Assembly (NCBI GenBank): GCA_946482325.1
Contig: CAMLRA010000008.1
Location: 1 to 60,549, forward strand
DNA: 60,549 nt
Direction: 5' to 3'
Source: an uncultured Chromatiaceae bacterium
GTDB taxonomy: Bacteria > Pseudomonadota > Gammaproteobacteria > Enterobacterales > Alteromonadaceae
Shown here: positions 45,040 to 53,043 of the stretch, in pieces
Layout of the letters: the number at the start of each line of letters is the position of its first letter
Position numbering within the stretch: the first letter of the stretch is position 1
Notes under the pieces: generated by a model
Databases searched by the model: none
What the model saw: the letters and a program-made list of their open reading frames with translations, nothing else
Told to the model about the DNA's origin: nothing
Program-made: the position numbers and the translations under genes

Positions 45040-46257
45040 TTACACAAACCCCAGCGCATCGACCAGCGGCTTACGCACGGCACTCAGGCTTGCCTTGAGC
45101 GCAAACAACATACAAACCACCACCAACACCAGCGCGACATAGAGCGTTAGTTCCGCACTGAAACTAATCATTAGCGGGTAACCCTGGCTGGAGCCTGGCG
45201 GCGGGGGCATCATCACTTTAAATTGACGCAGCATTTCACAGCACAGCAAGGTCGACAGAGTTGCCACGACGGCGCTAAAAGCGCCTAACAATAAGGCCTC
45301 CAGCACGAAGTTGCCGACGATACGGTGATGCCGCTCGCCCAGGGCCGCCATAGTACCTATTTCGCGGGTGCGTTCCGTCACGACCTGTGAAATGCCATGG
45401 CCGACGGCAAATAACACCAGCAATAACATCAGCATGCCGAGGGTGCCGAAGATGCGGTTGTACAAGTCACGCACCGCTTTAAATACAAAAGCGCGCTCCT
45501 GCCAGGGGGTCATTTTCAGCGCCGGCATGTCGGCCTGCAGCATGGTCAAGAGCTCGGCTTGTTGTTGGTCGTCCAGCAAATAGATATTCAGTTCACTGAT
45601 TTTGTTGCTTTGCAGCAATTGCTGACCGGCCTGAATGGGCAGGTACAACTGGCGTTTATCCAAATCAGGTACTCCGCTGGAGAAAATGCCAACTACCACC
45701 ACATCCAACGCATTTAATGCGCCCGAGCTGGTCGCAGACATCAGGCTCAGTTCGCTGCCGACTTTGGCTTTCAGAATGGCGGCCAAGCCTTCACCAATCA
45801 TCAGCGGAATGCTGTCGTCCGCTTTACTGAGGTAGGCCGGCGGTAATACACCACCGGCTTTGACTTGCAGAAACGGGCCTTTTAACTGGAATTCGCTGCC
45901 ATCGACGCCACTGCCGAGGAATATTGTCGATTTTTCGCCGTTGGACACTAAGCCGGAAAACTGTAAGCGCGGCAGCACCGCTTTGACATCATCACGCGCC
46001 AGCAGACGTATTTCCAACGCTTGATTGCGGTCGATGCCATGTTGTAGCGGCACATCTTCATTATCGAGGAAATAGTCAGGGTGGCTCAGGGTCAGATGGC
46101 CCAAATCGCGTGCGGCTTTTTCGGCCAGTGATTGGTAAGTGAAGAGAGCAAAACCAGCCCCCAACAACACCGCGGTCATCGCAGCACTGCAGACCATGCC
46201 GGTGAACAAGGTGCGGCGGCGGTGACGCCATAAATTTAAACAGGCAGCGTGCAACAT
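45040..46257 (-). CDS. FtsX/MacB-type ABC transporter permease
   Basis: The 405-residue permease has one N-terminal membrane helix (residues 18-40), a large periplasmic domain of MacB type (about 45-270), and three C-terminal helices (about 275-300, 325-350, 370-395) forming the FtsX domain with the conserved RTREIGTMAALGERH coupling segment. It is of the LolCDE/MacB class, which moves substrates from the outer leaflet or periplasm and not across the membrane by a channel. It is cotranscribed with the ATPase, 34 bases upstream. Confidence 0.9.
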   Translation of the reverse strand: MLHAACLNLWRHRRRTLFTGMVCSAAMTAVLLGAGFALFTYQSLAEKAARDLGHLTLSHPDYFLDNEDVPLQHGIDRNQALEIRLLARDDVKAVLPRLQFSGLVSNGEKSTIFLGSGVDGSEFQLKGPFLQVKAGGVLPPAYLSKADDSIPLMIGEGLAAILKAKVGSELSLMSATSSGALNALDVVVVGIFSSGVPDLDKRQLYLPIQAGQQLLQSNKISELNIYLLDDQQQAELLTMLQADMPALKMTPWQERAFVFKAVRDLYNRIFGTLGMLMLLLVLFAVGHGISQVVTERTREIGTMAALGERHHRIVGNFVLEALLLGAFSAVVATLSTLLCCEMLRQFKVMMPPPPGSSQGYPLMISFSAELTLYVALVLVVVCMLFALKASLSAVRKPLVDALGFV

Positions 46258-46291
46258 GATGATTCTCCTGAGACTTGTTAACGGGAGTGAT

Positions 46292-46993
46292 TTAGCCGGT
46301 GCGGCGTGCTGGGTTCAGTTGTTGTGGTTGATTTTCCACCAGCACGCCGTCTTTAAGGGTTAATAACCGTGAGCAACGCTCGTACAGCCTTGGGTCGTGG
46401 CTGGCAATTAAAAAGGTGGTGTTGGCATCCCGGCCCAGTTGCTGCATTAAATCAATCACTTGCGCAGCGCTGACGCCATCGAGGTTGGCAGTTGGTTCGT
46501 CGGCGATCACTAATGGCGGCGCTTTGACTAAAGCCCGGGCAATCGCGACCCGTTGTTGCTGACCGCCAGATAAGTGATCCGGGCGCTGACTGGCAAATTT
46601 GCCAACGCCAACCGCATCCAGCAGGGCCATGGCACGCATCCGCCGTTCAGCTTTGGTGACGCCAAGCAGTTGCAGCGGATATTCGACGTTTTCCAATGCC
46701 GTCAGCACCGGCAGTAAGTTATAGCGCTGAAAAATAAAACCTATAGCCCGACAGCGTAACTGGCTCAACGCGGCCACATCTGTCGGTACCGGTTGTTGAT
46801 CCAGCCAAATCTGGCCTTGGGTTGGTGCGTCGAGCAGGCCGAGTAAATTCAATAAGGTCGATTTGCCGCTGCCGGACGGGCCGCACAATGCAACCATCTC
46901 GCCGGCGCAAATGTCGGCGCTGACATCTTTTAACGCGGTGTTTTGCGCCAAACCGCTGCCGTAGGTTTTGCTCAAATGTTCGAATTTCAACAT
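46292..46993 (-). CDS. ABC transporter ATP-binding protein (LolD/MacB type)
   Basis: The 233-residue ATPase has a complete set of motifs: Walker A GPSGSGKST, Q loop, signature LSGGQQQRVAIARAL, Walker B LVIADEPTANLD and the switch ASHD. Its sequence is of the LolD/MacB/FtsE class that pairs with FtsX-type permeases. It drives the adjacent permease. An AAGGAG ribosome-binding site precedes its ATG. Confidence 0.93.
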   Translation of the reverse strand: MLKFEHLSKTYGSGLAQNTALKDVSADICAGEMVALCGPSGSGKSTLLNLLGLLDAPTQGQIWLDQQPVPTDVAALSQLRCRAIGFIFQRYNLLPVLTALENVEYPLQLLGVTKAERRMRAMALLDAVGVGKFASQRPDHLSGGQQQRVAIARALVKAPPLVIADEPTANLDGVSAAQVIDLMQQLGRDANTTFLIASHDPRLYERCSRLLTLKDGVLVENQPQQLNPARRTG

Positions 46994-47017
46994 AGCCCGC
47001 TCCTTGTGGTCAGCGCA

Positions 47018-47578
47018 TTACAATGCGATTTGCTGTTGCCAGGTTTTCGCCAGTGCTTCGTCACCGGCTTTGCCTGCCGCTTTGGCGCCGCAGCTATACA
47101 GCGCCTGTTGCGCGGCTTTGGGCGCATAACCAAAAGCCGGGCTTTGGATCTGGTTTTTTAACAGCACATAACCTTCTTCAAAGCGGTTAAACAGGTCTGG
47201 CAAATTGATAAAAGTACAACCGGCGATGGTATGAACCTGCATAGTCACAGCTGCCTGCGTCCGGTTTTGCGGGTCTGCCAGCCGCAGTGTTTTGTCCAGT
47301 TTGCTCAGACCCTGTTCGGCCGCCTTCATCTTGTTCCATGGCAGTATCGCGTGTTTGGCTGCCGCGGTTTCTACTGCACCTAACATGGCCTGTAACTGCA
47401 AATCGTCCGGCGCTGCGGCGCTGGCGGTGGTCAGTTTTTCAATGGCTTGTTCATTAGCCGTGGCATCGCCTTGCACACCTTGCTGATAAACCGTCATCCA
47501 GTTAGTTGCCAACGCCGGTGTGGCCAGCATCAGCGCGGAGGTCAGTAACAGTGGGCGGAAGAATTGAGTGGTGTTCAT
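47018..47578 (-). CDS. exported helical (TPR-like) protein of the ABC operon
   Basis: The 186-residue protein has a signal peptide (LLLTSALMLATPALATN) followed by helical pairs resembling tetratricopeptide repeats (NEQAIEKLTTASAAAPDDLQLQAMLGAVETAAAK). One cysteine pair (near 117 and 167) could form a disulfide. It is the first gene of the operon with the ATPase, permease and LolA-like protein, with AGGAG before the ATG. It could be a periplasmic adaptor for the transporter, which is inference from position only. Confidence 0.7.
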   Translation of the reverse strand: MNTTQFFRPLLLTSALMLATPALATNWMTVYQQGVQGDATANEQAIEKLTTASAAAPDDLQLQAMLGAVETAAAKHAILPWNKMKAAEQGLSKLDKTLRLADPQNRTQAAVTMQVHTIAGCTFINLPDLFNRFEEGYVLLKNQIQSPAFGYAPKAAQQALYSCGAKAAGKAGDEALAKTWQQQIAL

Positions 47579-47742
47579 ATGGTCTCTCCTGGGTTGGGCC
47601 TTTTGGTGATCAAGGCCTGATGGAAAGACAATAAAGGTTTTACTTCCGAGCTGCCGGGCGAGCCGACAGAGGGGCAAAAACAGCGCTGAACGGTAATATA
47701 GTTCGCTGGGTGGTGTGTGGTAGATGGGAGACTGGCAGCGAT

Positions 47743-48354
47743 TTAGCCGGTGCCCAGATTTCTGCCACTCATGTACGCGGCGAGCGCTCTGGCGTCAGCG
47801 TTGGGACTATTTTGCAAAGCGGTAAAAACGCCGAGCTGGTCACCGCTCGGGCGGTGTTGTCCCAGCTTTTCTTTCCCTTGCCATTCGGTCACAACAATCC
47901 TGAACCCGACCACAGCACTTTGTAATTTACTGCGGAATGGGGCTGGGAGCACAGTTTGATCCTGCAATAGCGTCGGTTCATATTGGGTAAGCAAGTCGGT
48001 CATCGCCTGTGTTGTGGCGTCATCATCCAACAGTTCTGCTACACCGTATGCATGTACAGCAACATAGTTCCAGGTTGGTACCGCTGGCTTTTGTTGATAC
48101 CAGTTTGGCGAAATATAGGCATGAGGACCTAAAAAAATGACCAGTACAGGCTGATGATCAAGTTGTTTGATCTGTGCATTGGCTTTTGCCAAATGACCGT
48201 ATAACACACCATGAGAGCCCTCTTGACTCACCAGAGTTAAAGGCAGGTGGCTGGCCTGCAAATCTGGCGTAATTAAGGTAGAAAAGCCAAATTGACGGAC
48301 AAAGTTCGAGATAGTTTGTTGTTCGGTCATTTGCATACCGCTCGGTGTGTACAT
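47743..48354 (-). CDS. PaiB-family FMN-binding split-barrel protein
   Basis: The 203-residue protein begins MYTPSGMQ and contains the PaiB landmarks HGVLYGHLAKANAQIKQL, VIFLGPHAYISPNWYQ, VPTWNYVAVHAYG, and KLGQHRPSGDQLGV. PaiB proteins are flavin-reductase-like split barrels named in Bacillus as negative regulators of sporulation and protease genes; in proteobacteria the role is unclear. It is transcribed on its own, with AAAGGA upstream. Confidence 0.88.
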   Translation of the reverse strand: MYTPSGMQMTEQQTISNFVRQFGFSTLITPDLQASHLPLTLVSQEGSHGVLYGHLAKANAQIKQLDHQPVLVIFLGPHAYISPNWYQQKPAVPTWNYVAVHAYGVAELLDDDATTQAMTDLLTQYEPTLLQDQTVLPAPFRSKLQSAVVGFRIVVTEWQGKEKLGQHRPSGDQLGVFTALQNSPNADARALAAYMSGRNLGTG

Positions 48355-48437
48355 AACTCAGGGTCCTTTGGTTTTTTGAAAGTGGGGGGGCCTGATGCTG
48401 TTTTTCCCTTTTTGATAACTGGATTGTTGAACCGGTA

Positions 48438-48851
48438 TCAAAAGGAATAGAACATTAAGTCTGGCGATCTAGCCTGAAATTGTTGGTAGATCGCATTGGC
48501 AACCTGTTGGGTACTATCCCCATTACGTAAATCGTTATCGAAATTCCCGCGGCTTTTGATGATTAATGTGTACTTTTCAGCAGTCGCCAGGGTCGGTTCG
48601 ATATAGATTGCAAGCACTCGCTGTTTATCCGAATCATTGATTCTGATCTTGATGACCCCCTGCGCTTTTTCCGTGACCAGTCGTTCGCGGACCGCTGTCG
48701 CATGGATGGCTGCTTGCCATAAAGTGTCATATGAAACCTTGTGGATATAATATGTCTGCCCGCCCATGCTGTCCCGATGTATATCATTTTCAGATATAGT
48801 GGAGCAGCTTAATAATGTTGTTGATATTGCGATAACTGTTAAAATATTCAT
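48438..48851 (-). CDS. small lipoprotein, unknown function
   Basis: This 137-residue protein has a lipobox (STTLLSCS) and is predicted to be lipid-anchored. The mature part has a helix followed by three strands (SYDTLWQAAIHATAVRERLV, AQGVIKIRI, YTLIIKSRG), a compact alpha/beta fold of the kind seen in outer-membrane assembly lipoproteins; no family is assigned. Its ATG lies one base after the stop of the upstream lipoprotein, so the pair is coupled. Base composition is more AT-rich than the flanking genes, suggesting transfer. Confidence 0.7.
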   Translation of the reverse strand: MNILTVIAISTTLLSCSTISENDIHRDSMGGQTYYIHKVSYDTLWQAAIHATAVRERLVTEKAQGVIKIRINDSDKQRVLAIYIEPTLATAEKYTLIIKSRGNFDNDLRNGDSTQQVANAIYQQFQARSPDLMFYSF

Positions 48852-48852
48852 T

Positions 48853-49188
48853 TTATTTCCCGCATTGATAATAAATTGCTTTGCCATTTGTGCAGGAAGA
48901 TGTAATTGCAATATTACTGAAATCCGTGCCGTAGACATCAGCAGGACCTTCAGCTATGATTTTATATTCTTTGGGGTCGCACTGTTTTTTGATTTGCTGA
49001 ATGGACTCCATTTTTCTTTTTTCAATTTGCCAGCCAAGGCCTGTGCCACAATACCTAACTTCGCCTTGGGCTCCTGGGTGGATAGAACTTTTTAATTGCA
49101 AATCATTGTATTTATACAACATGTGCTGATTGGTATAACATCCGCTCAATGATATGATTGTAAGTATTGTTAGGGGTATGTTTTTCAT
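48853..49188 (-). CDS. small cysteine-rich lipoprotein, unknown function
   Basis: This 111-residue protein has a lipobox (ILTIISLSGCYT) and a short mature part with four further cysteines (RYCGTGLG, IKKQCDPKEY, ITSSCTNG, YYQCGK) that could form two disulfides. The gene is clearly AT-rich (many AAT, ATA and TTT codons) compared with the CG-rich neighbours. It is cotranscribed with the next lipoprotein and divergent from the LysR gene. I do not recognise a family. Confidence 0.7.
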   Translation of the reverse strand: MKNIPLTILTIISLSGCYTNQHMLYKYNDLQLKSSIHPGAQGEVRYCGTGLGWQIEKRKMESIQQIKKQCDPKEYKIIAEGPADVYGTDFSNIAITSSCTNGKAIYYQCGK

Positions 49189-49283
49189 TTTGTTCTCTGC
49201 GTTGTGTTTTATTTATTATAAATGTGATTCGGCTCTGCAAAAGAATGCCAATGGAGAACAGTTTGTTCCTTGGGTGAGAATAA

Positions 49284-50177
49284 ATGGATAAACTTAAAGC
49301 AATGCAGCTGTTTTTGCGTTTGGCCGAACTTGGCAGTATCAGCCGGGTTGCTGAAGAACAACAGCTCGCCAAATCAATGGTTAGTACCCAGTTAAAAAAA
49401 TTGGAACAGCAAATCGGCGTGCGGCTTTTTCAGCGTACAACACGACATTTTTCTTTGACCGCACAAGGTGAGCAGTATCGGACGCAGGTACAAGCCTTAC
49501 TTGGGCAAATGGAAACCCTGGAAGATCAGCTCAGGACAGGGCAAACCCAGCTCAGCGGTAAACTGAAAATAACGGCGTCCATGGCAATGGGCGTCACTTT
49601 TCTTGGGCGGGCTATTGCGGCTTTTCAGCAACAATATCCGCAGATTGCGCTGGAAGTCCAATTAAGTGACGAGGTTGTTGATCTGGTACAACAAGGTTTT
49701 GATTTGGCCTTGCGCGCCTCCAGTCAGCCACTGGATTCTTTATATGTCGGACGACAGATTGCCCGGTTTCGTTACTACTTGTGTGCCAGTCCCGCTTACC
49801 TGCGCCAGCATGCAACGATCGATCAGTTAAGTGATCTGCAGCAGCATTCTTGTTTTGAATACAGTTATTTTCGCAGCCGTAATTTTTGGCCTCTTGGGGA
49901 TGGGGTGCGGATTGATGGCAAAGTCAGAGCAAATAACACGCCATTTCTCAAAGAGCTGGTGCTCGCCGGATTAGGACTGGCGTTATTACCAGAGTTTGTT
50001 GCTGTGCCGGAAATCCACAATGGCCAGTTAGAGGAAGTTCTGGCTGATTTACCGAGGCCTTCATTGGATTTGTATGCCCTCTATCCGGTTCGTCACCATG
50101 TACCGGTTAAAGTCGATGTATTCATTCGTTTTATGCAAAGCTGGTTGGCTGAACACGCATCAAACCAATGGCGATGA
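49284..50177 (+). CDS. LysR-family transcriptional regulator
   Basis: The 297-residue regulator has an N-terminal winged helix (MQLFLRLAELGSISRVAEEQ, MVSTQLKKLEQQIGVRLFQR) and a C-terminal effector-binding domain (about 90-295). It belongs to the CrgA/AaeR-like branch by its GKLKITASMAMG segment. It converges with the tautomerase/DsbA-like/NTF2/GST operon, 54 bases from its end. It may control that operon, although LysR genes are usually divergent from their targets. The neighbouring AT-rich lipoproteins are divergent from it. Confidence 0.92.
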   Translation: MDKLKAMQLFLRLAELGSISRVAEEQQLAKSMVSTQLKKLEQQIGVRLFQRTTRHFSLTAQGEQYRTQVQALLGQMETLEDQLRTGQTQLSGKLKITASMAMGVTFLGRAIAAFQQQYPQIALEVQLSDEVVDLVQQGFDLALRASSQPLDSLYVGRQIARFRYYLCASPAYLRQHATIDQLSDLQQHSCFEYSYFRSRNFWPLGDGVRIDGKVRANNTPFLKELVLAGLGLALLPEFVAVPEIHNGQLEEVLADLPRPSLDLYALYPVRHHVPVKVDVFIRFMQSWLAEHASNQWR

Positions 50178-50230
50178 CGGGTTTAAAGTAGAAAACTCCG
50201 GGCGGTTTGCAGGCCCGGAGCATACGAAAG

Positions 50231-50431
50231 TTATAGTTGTGCGCGGCGTTGCCGGACTGACTGATAACCAATCCCCCAGTTGTCCAGCGATACCTCTTCA
50301 ATCACGACGAATGTGGTTTCAGGGTCTTTATTTAACACCTTTACCATCAGCTCGGTTGTACCCTGGATCAGCTGCTGTTTTTGTTGATTACTGACGCCTT
50401 CGTCAGTGATTTGAATGTGAATATAAGGCAT
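50231..50431 (-). CDS. 4-oxalocrotonate tautomerase family protein
   Basis: The 66-residue protein starts MPYIHIQITDEG, placing the catalytic amino-terminal proline right after the start methionine. It has the length of 4-oxalocrotonate tautomerase-type enzymes and a conserved FVVIEEVSLDNWGIG segment typical of the small-tautomerase group. It would act as a proton-transferring tautomerase or dehalogenase-like enzyme in the cytoplasm. The gene overlaps the end of the DsbA-like gene by 29 bases and is the last of a four-gene operon. Confidence 0.88.
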   Translation of the reverse strand: MPYIHIQITDEGVSNQQKQQLIQGTTELMVKVLNKDPETTFVVIEEVSLDNWGIGYQSVRQRRAQL

Positions 50432-51089
50432 TTGCTGCTCCTGTTTGTGGTAGGTTCATTGCGGTCCGTTGTAACAACCGGATCAATAAGTCAGTGTGAG
50501 CTGGTGCTGTGATGACCCGATCTGCCAGCATTAATGCCGGCACTGAACTGACCTGCAGCTGTTGTACCAACCTGATGTCATCTGCCATCTCTTGCTGCAA
50601 ACGGCTATCCTGCCAGCACTGTTCAAAGCTGGTTGCAGATATTCCAGCCTGCACTGCCAGCTCCGTCAGCAGTGATTTCTGGCTAATGTTCTGGCCTTCT
50701 GCAAAATAGGCGTGCTGTAGCAGGGCGCGCATTTCAGACTGAAGACCAAATTTGCTGCTGATCAACAGCGCAAAATGTGCATCTGCGGTTGGGTAGTAAT
50801 AACGCCTGCGATTAAAGTCGATGATGACGCCAGCCTCTTTGGCAATTTGCGTGACATGCTGCTGGTACTCCAGCAGTCTGGCTTCGCTCCAGCCGTGACC
50901 GGACAAAAAATAGTCGCGGATACTAATACCTTGTGCGGATAACTGCGGATTTAATTGAAATGGCAGATAGCGGACCCTGATCTCCAGCTCTGAGCTCAGC
51001 ACTTCTATTGCTTCTGCCAGACGGGCATACCCAAGTGGGCACCAGGAGCAAACCAGGTCATGGATAAAACCGACTTCCAGTACTTTCAT
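50403..51089 (-). CDS. DsbA-family (FrnE / 2-hydroxychromene-2-carboxylate isomerase-like) protein
   Basis: The 228-residue thioredoxin-fold protein has an N-terminal CXXC-like site in FIHDLVCSWCPLGYARL, a helical insertion, and the FrnE-type cis-proline region SSVPALMLADRV. No signal peptide is present, so it is cytoplasmic. FrnE-like members act as oxidoreductases or isomerases. The ATG start overlaps the upstream NTF2-like stop as ATGA; a GTG three codons earlier is possible but less likely. Confidence 0.85.
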   Translation of the reverse strand: MKVLEVGFIHDLVCSWCPLGYARLAEAIEVLSSELEIRVRYLPFQLNPQLSAQGISIRDYFLSGHGWSEARLLEYQQHVTQIAKEAGVIIDFNRRRYYYPTADAHFALLISSKFGLQSEMRALLQHAYFAEGQNISQKSLLTELAVQAGISATSFEQCWQDSRLQQEMADDIRLVQQLQVSSVPALMLADRVITAPAHTDLLIRLLQRTAMNLPQTGAANALYSHSNH

Positions 51090-51475
51090 AATGGCCACCC
51101 GGTCGGATAGCTGGCGTAGGCCTTGTTTACAATGAGCCAGCCATCAGCGGTGCGGTGTAATGTCAGCAAATCCAGATAGTGCTCACCCAATAAAGGGCAA
51201 TAAATGCGCACGGATGCCTGTGAACCATGCAACGAGATACTCTGTAACTGATAGTTGAACTGTGCACCGGTTTTGGCTGGGACTGGCCTGCTGGCGACTA
51301 ATGTCAGCCATTGGCTGCGGTTGCGTCTGACGCCGGGAGCCATCAGCAGGAGGTCCGGATCAGTGATTTGAGCCAACAACGCAGTGTCAGCGTGATGCAA
51401 ACCCCGGACATACTGGTCTGCAACCTCAGCCACTGCGATGAAATCAGCTTCGGCAGATAAGAGCGTAGACATCAT
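51086..51475 (-). CDS. NTF2-like / lumazine-binding-type small enzyme
   Basis: The 129-residue protein has the cone-shaped NTF2 fold pattern: an N-terminal helix pair (ADFIAVAEVADQYVRGLHHAD) and a curved sheet ending in YLDLLTLHRTADGWLIVNKAYASY. It resembles SnoaL-like/putative lumazine-binding proteins often found beside oxidoreductases. The start overlaps the GST stop as ATGA and its stop overlaps the DsbA-like start, so it is tightly coupled to both. The substrate is unknown. Confidence 0.78.
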   Translation of the reverse strand: MMSTLLSAEADFIAVAEVADQYVRGLHHADTALLAQITDPDLLLMAPGVRRNRSQWLTLVASRPVPAKTGAQFNYQLQSISLHGSQASVRIYCPLLGEHYLDLLTLHRTADGWLIVNKAYASYPTGWPL

Positions 51476-52068
51476 GCGGCCTGCTCAGCTGCTAAAGCCG
51501 CTTGAAAGGAGGGCAAGGCTCGTACTTTTGCCAACATTTGTTGCGTGAATGGACCCTGCACAATTGGCAGATTAAAAAACTGATCCCAGCGTTGGTACAC
51601 GGCCAGCAAGATGTCGGCAACTCCAGCGGCTGAGCCAGCTAAAAATGGCTGATGTTGCAGACGTTGTTCAACCACTTGCCAAAGAATATTGATGCGTTGG
51701 GCGGCATTTTGTAGCAGGTTGTTTTTGTCGTCGGAGTTCAGTTCTGCGCCGGCCAGAAAAAACAACTTACTATATGCCGGATGCATAGTGGCATTTGCAA
51801 ACAATAAGTCTTGCAGTTGGCCAAGATCTGGCCATTGTCCGTGAGTCCAGCGATTTGGGTGTTGTTGCAGCAGGAACAAGATAATAGCGGCGCCCTCGCT
51901 GATGATTTGTTTGTCTGTGCGTAAAAGAGGGACCTGATTGGCAGGATTTAACTCTGAATAGTTCTGTACCTGATCACGCCGGATCAGTGTAAAAGGCTGC
52001 TGTAGTTCGCGTAATATGACCTGTGTTGCGAGTGAGCAGGCATTTGGCATGAAATAAAGCTGATACAT
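51472..52068 (-). CDS. beta-class glutathione S-transferase
   Basis: The 198-residue protein has the beta-class N-terminus (MYQLYFMPNACSLATQVIL) with the cysteine at position 11 that corresponds to Cys10 of E. coli GstA, the glutathione-binding NPANQVPLL segment, and a helical C-terminal domain. It conjugates or reduces electrophiles with glutathione. It is the first gene of the four-gene operon and has GGAG before the ATG. Confidence 0.9.
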   Translation of the reverse strand: MYQLYFMPNACSLATQVILRELQQPFTLIRRDQVQNYSELNPANQVPLLRTDKQIISEGAAIILFLLQQHPNRWTHGQWPDLGQLQDLLFANATMHPAYSKLFFLAGAELNSDDKNNLLQNAAQRINILWQVVEQRLQHQPFLAGSAAGVADILLAVYQRWDQFFNLPIVQGPFTQQMLAKVRALPSFQAALAAEQAA

Positions 52069-52224
52069 AGGGTTCTCCGGATGGACATGGCATTATTGCC
52101 AGCACATGCAGTGTAAAACCCTCAGAATGGTTGAAAAACCGCCTTATCCAGAATGTATTGTTCTGTCAGACAGAACAATACATCTCGCCACCAGCTGAAA
52201 AAAGACGCGCCCGCACCCAGAGCT

Positions 52225-53043
52225 TTAATGCTGCCGGAACAAATGCTGATAAGCCCGGCTCACGGCGAGTTCAGTCGGGTTATTTTTCAGGACCAGCGTC
52301 ATATGACCAAATTCGTCACGTTCAACTTTCAGGATGCTCTTCACCTGCACAATGCAGCCGCGGTGGATGCGCCAGTACAGCTGTGGGTCGAGTTGTTGTT
52401 CCAGTGTGGCAATGGCGGTGCGGATCAGGTATTGCTGGCCGGCACAGTCGACCGTGGTGTATTTATCTTCGGCGAGGAAAAAGTCGATCTCGGCGATATC
52501 CAGCAAATGAATGGTGTCGCGCTGACTGGCTTTAATCCAGCGCAGTGGCTCTGCCGTTGGTGCAGGCGAAGCTTCGTGCATCGTAGCTGCGGGCGGCATC
52601 AGCTGGCTCAGTAACTGTTGTAAGTGCAGTAAATCAGCCTGCGGCTTTTGCTGCAGGCTGATCCGCTGTTTTAAGCGTGTGATGCATTGCTGCAGGCGCG
52701 CCTCTTCCAGGGGCTTTAACAGGTAATCCACCGCTTCCAGTTCAAAAGCGCTGACCGCATGCTGGTTATATGCTGTGCTGAACACGACTAATGGCGGCAT
52801 CGCTAACTGTCGTAACTCACGGAGTAACTGCAGGCCATCTAAGCCCGGCATCTGAATATCCAGAAAAGCGATGTCAAAGCGCTGCTGTTGGCACAGTGCC
52901 AGCGCAGCGCCGCCGTCTTCGGCCAAAGTGGTGTGTGCTTCTGGCCAAAATTCGGCAAGCAGCGCCTGCAAATGGCGGCGTAACAAAGGCTCATCGTCAG
53001 CAATTAACAATCTTGGGGCTGCAGTATTCAATGCATTATTCAA
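52225..53043 (-). CDS. LytTR-family response regulator
   Basis: The 272-residue regulator has a receiver domain (LLIADDEPLLRR, phosphoacceptor aspartate in IAFLDIQMPGLDG, lysine in YLLKPLEE) and a C-terminal LytTR DNA-binding domain (AEIDFFLAEDKYTTV, LYWRIHRGCIVQV). The predicted start is TTG, overlapping the kinase stop, with GGAG eight bases before it; no ATG is available. It is cotranscribed with its kinase and the outer-membrane barrel gene. Confidence 0.92.
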   Translation of the reverse strand: MNNALNTAAPRLLIADDEPLLRRHLQALLAEFWPEAHTTLAEDGGAALALCQQQRFDIAFLDIQMPGLDGLQLLRELRQLAMPPLVVFSTAYNQHAVSAFELEAVDYLLKPLEEARLQQCITRLKQRISLQQKPQADLLHLQQLLSQLMPPAATMHEASPAPTAEPLRWIKASQRDTIHLLDIAEIDFFLAEDKYTTVDCAGQQYLIRTAIATLEQQLDPQLYWRIHRGCIVQVKSILKVERDEFGHMTLVLKNNPTELAVSRAYQHLFRQH

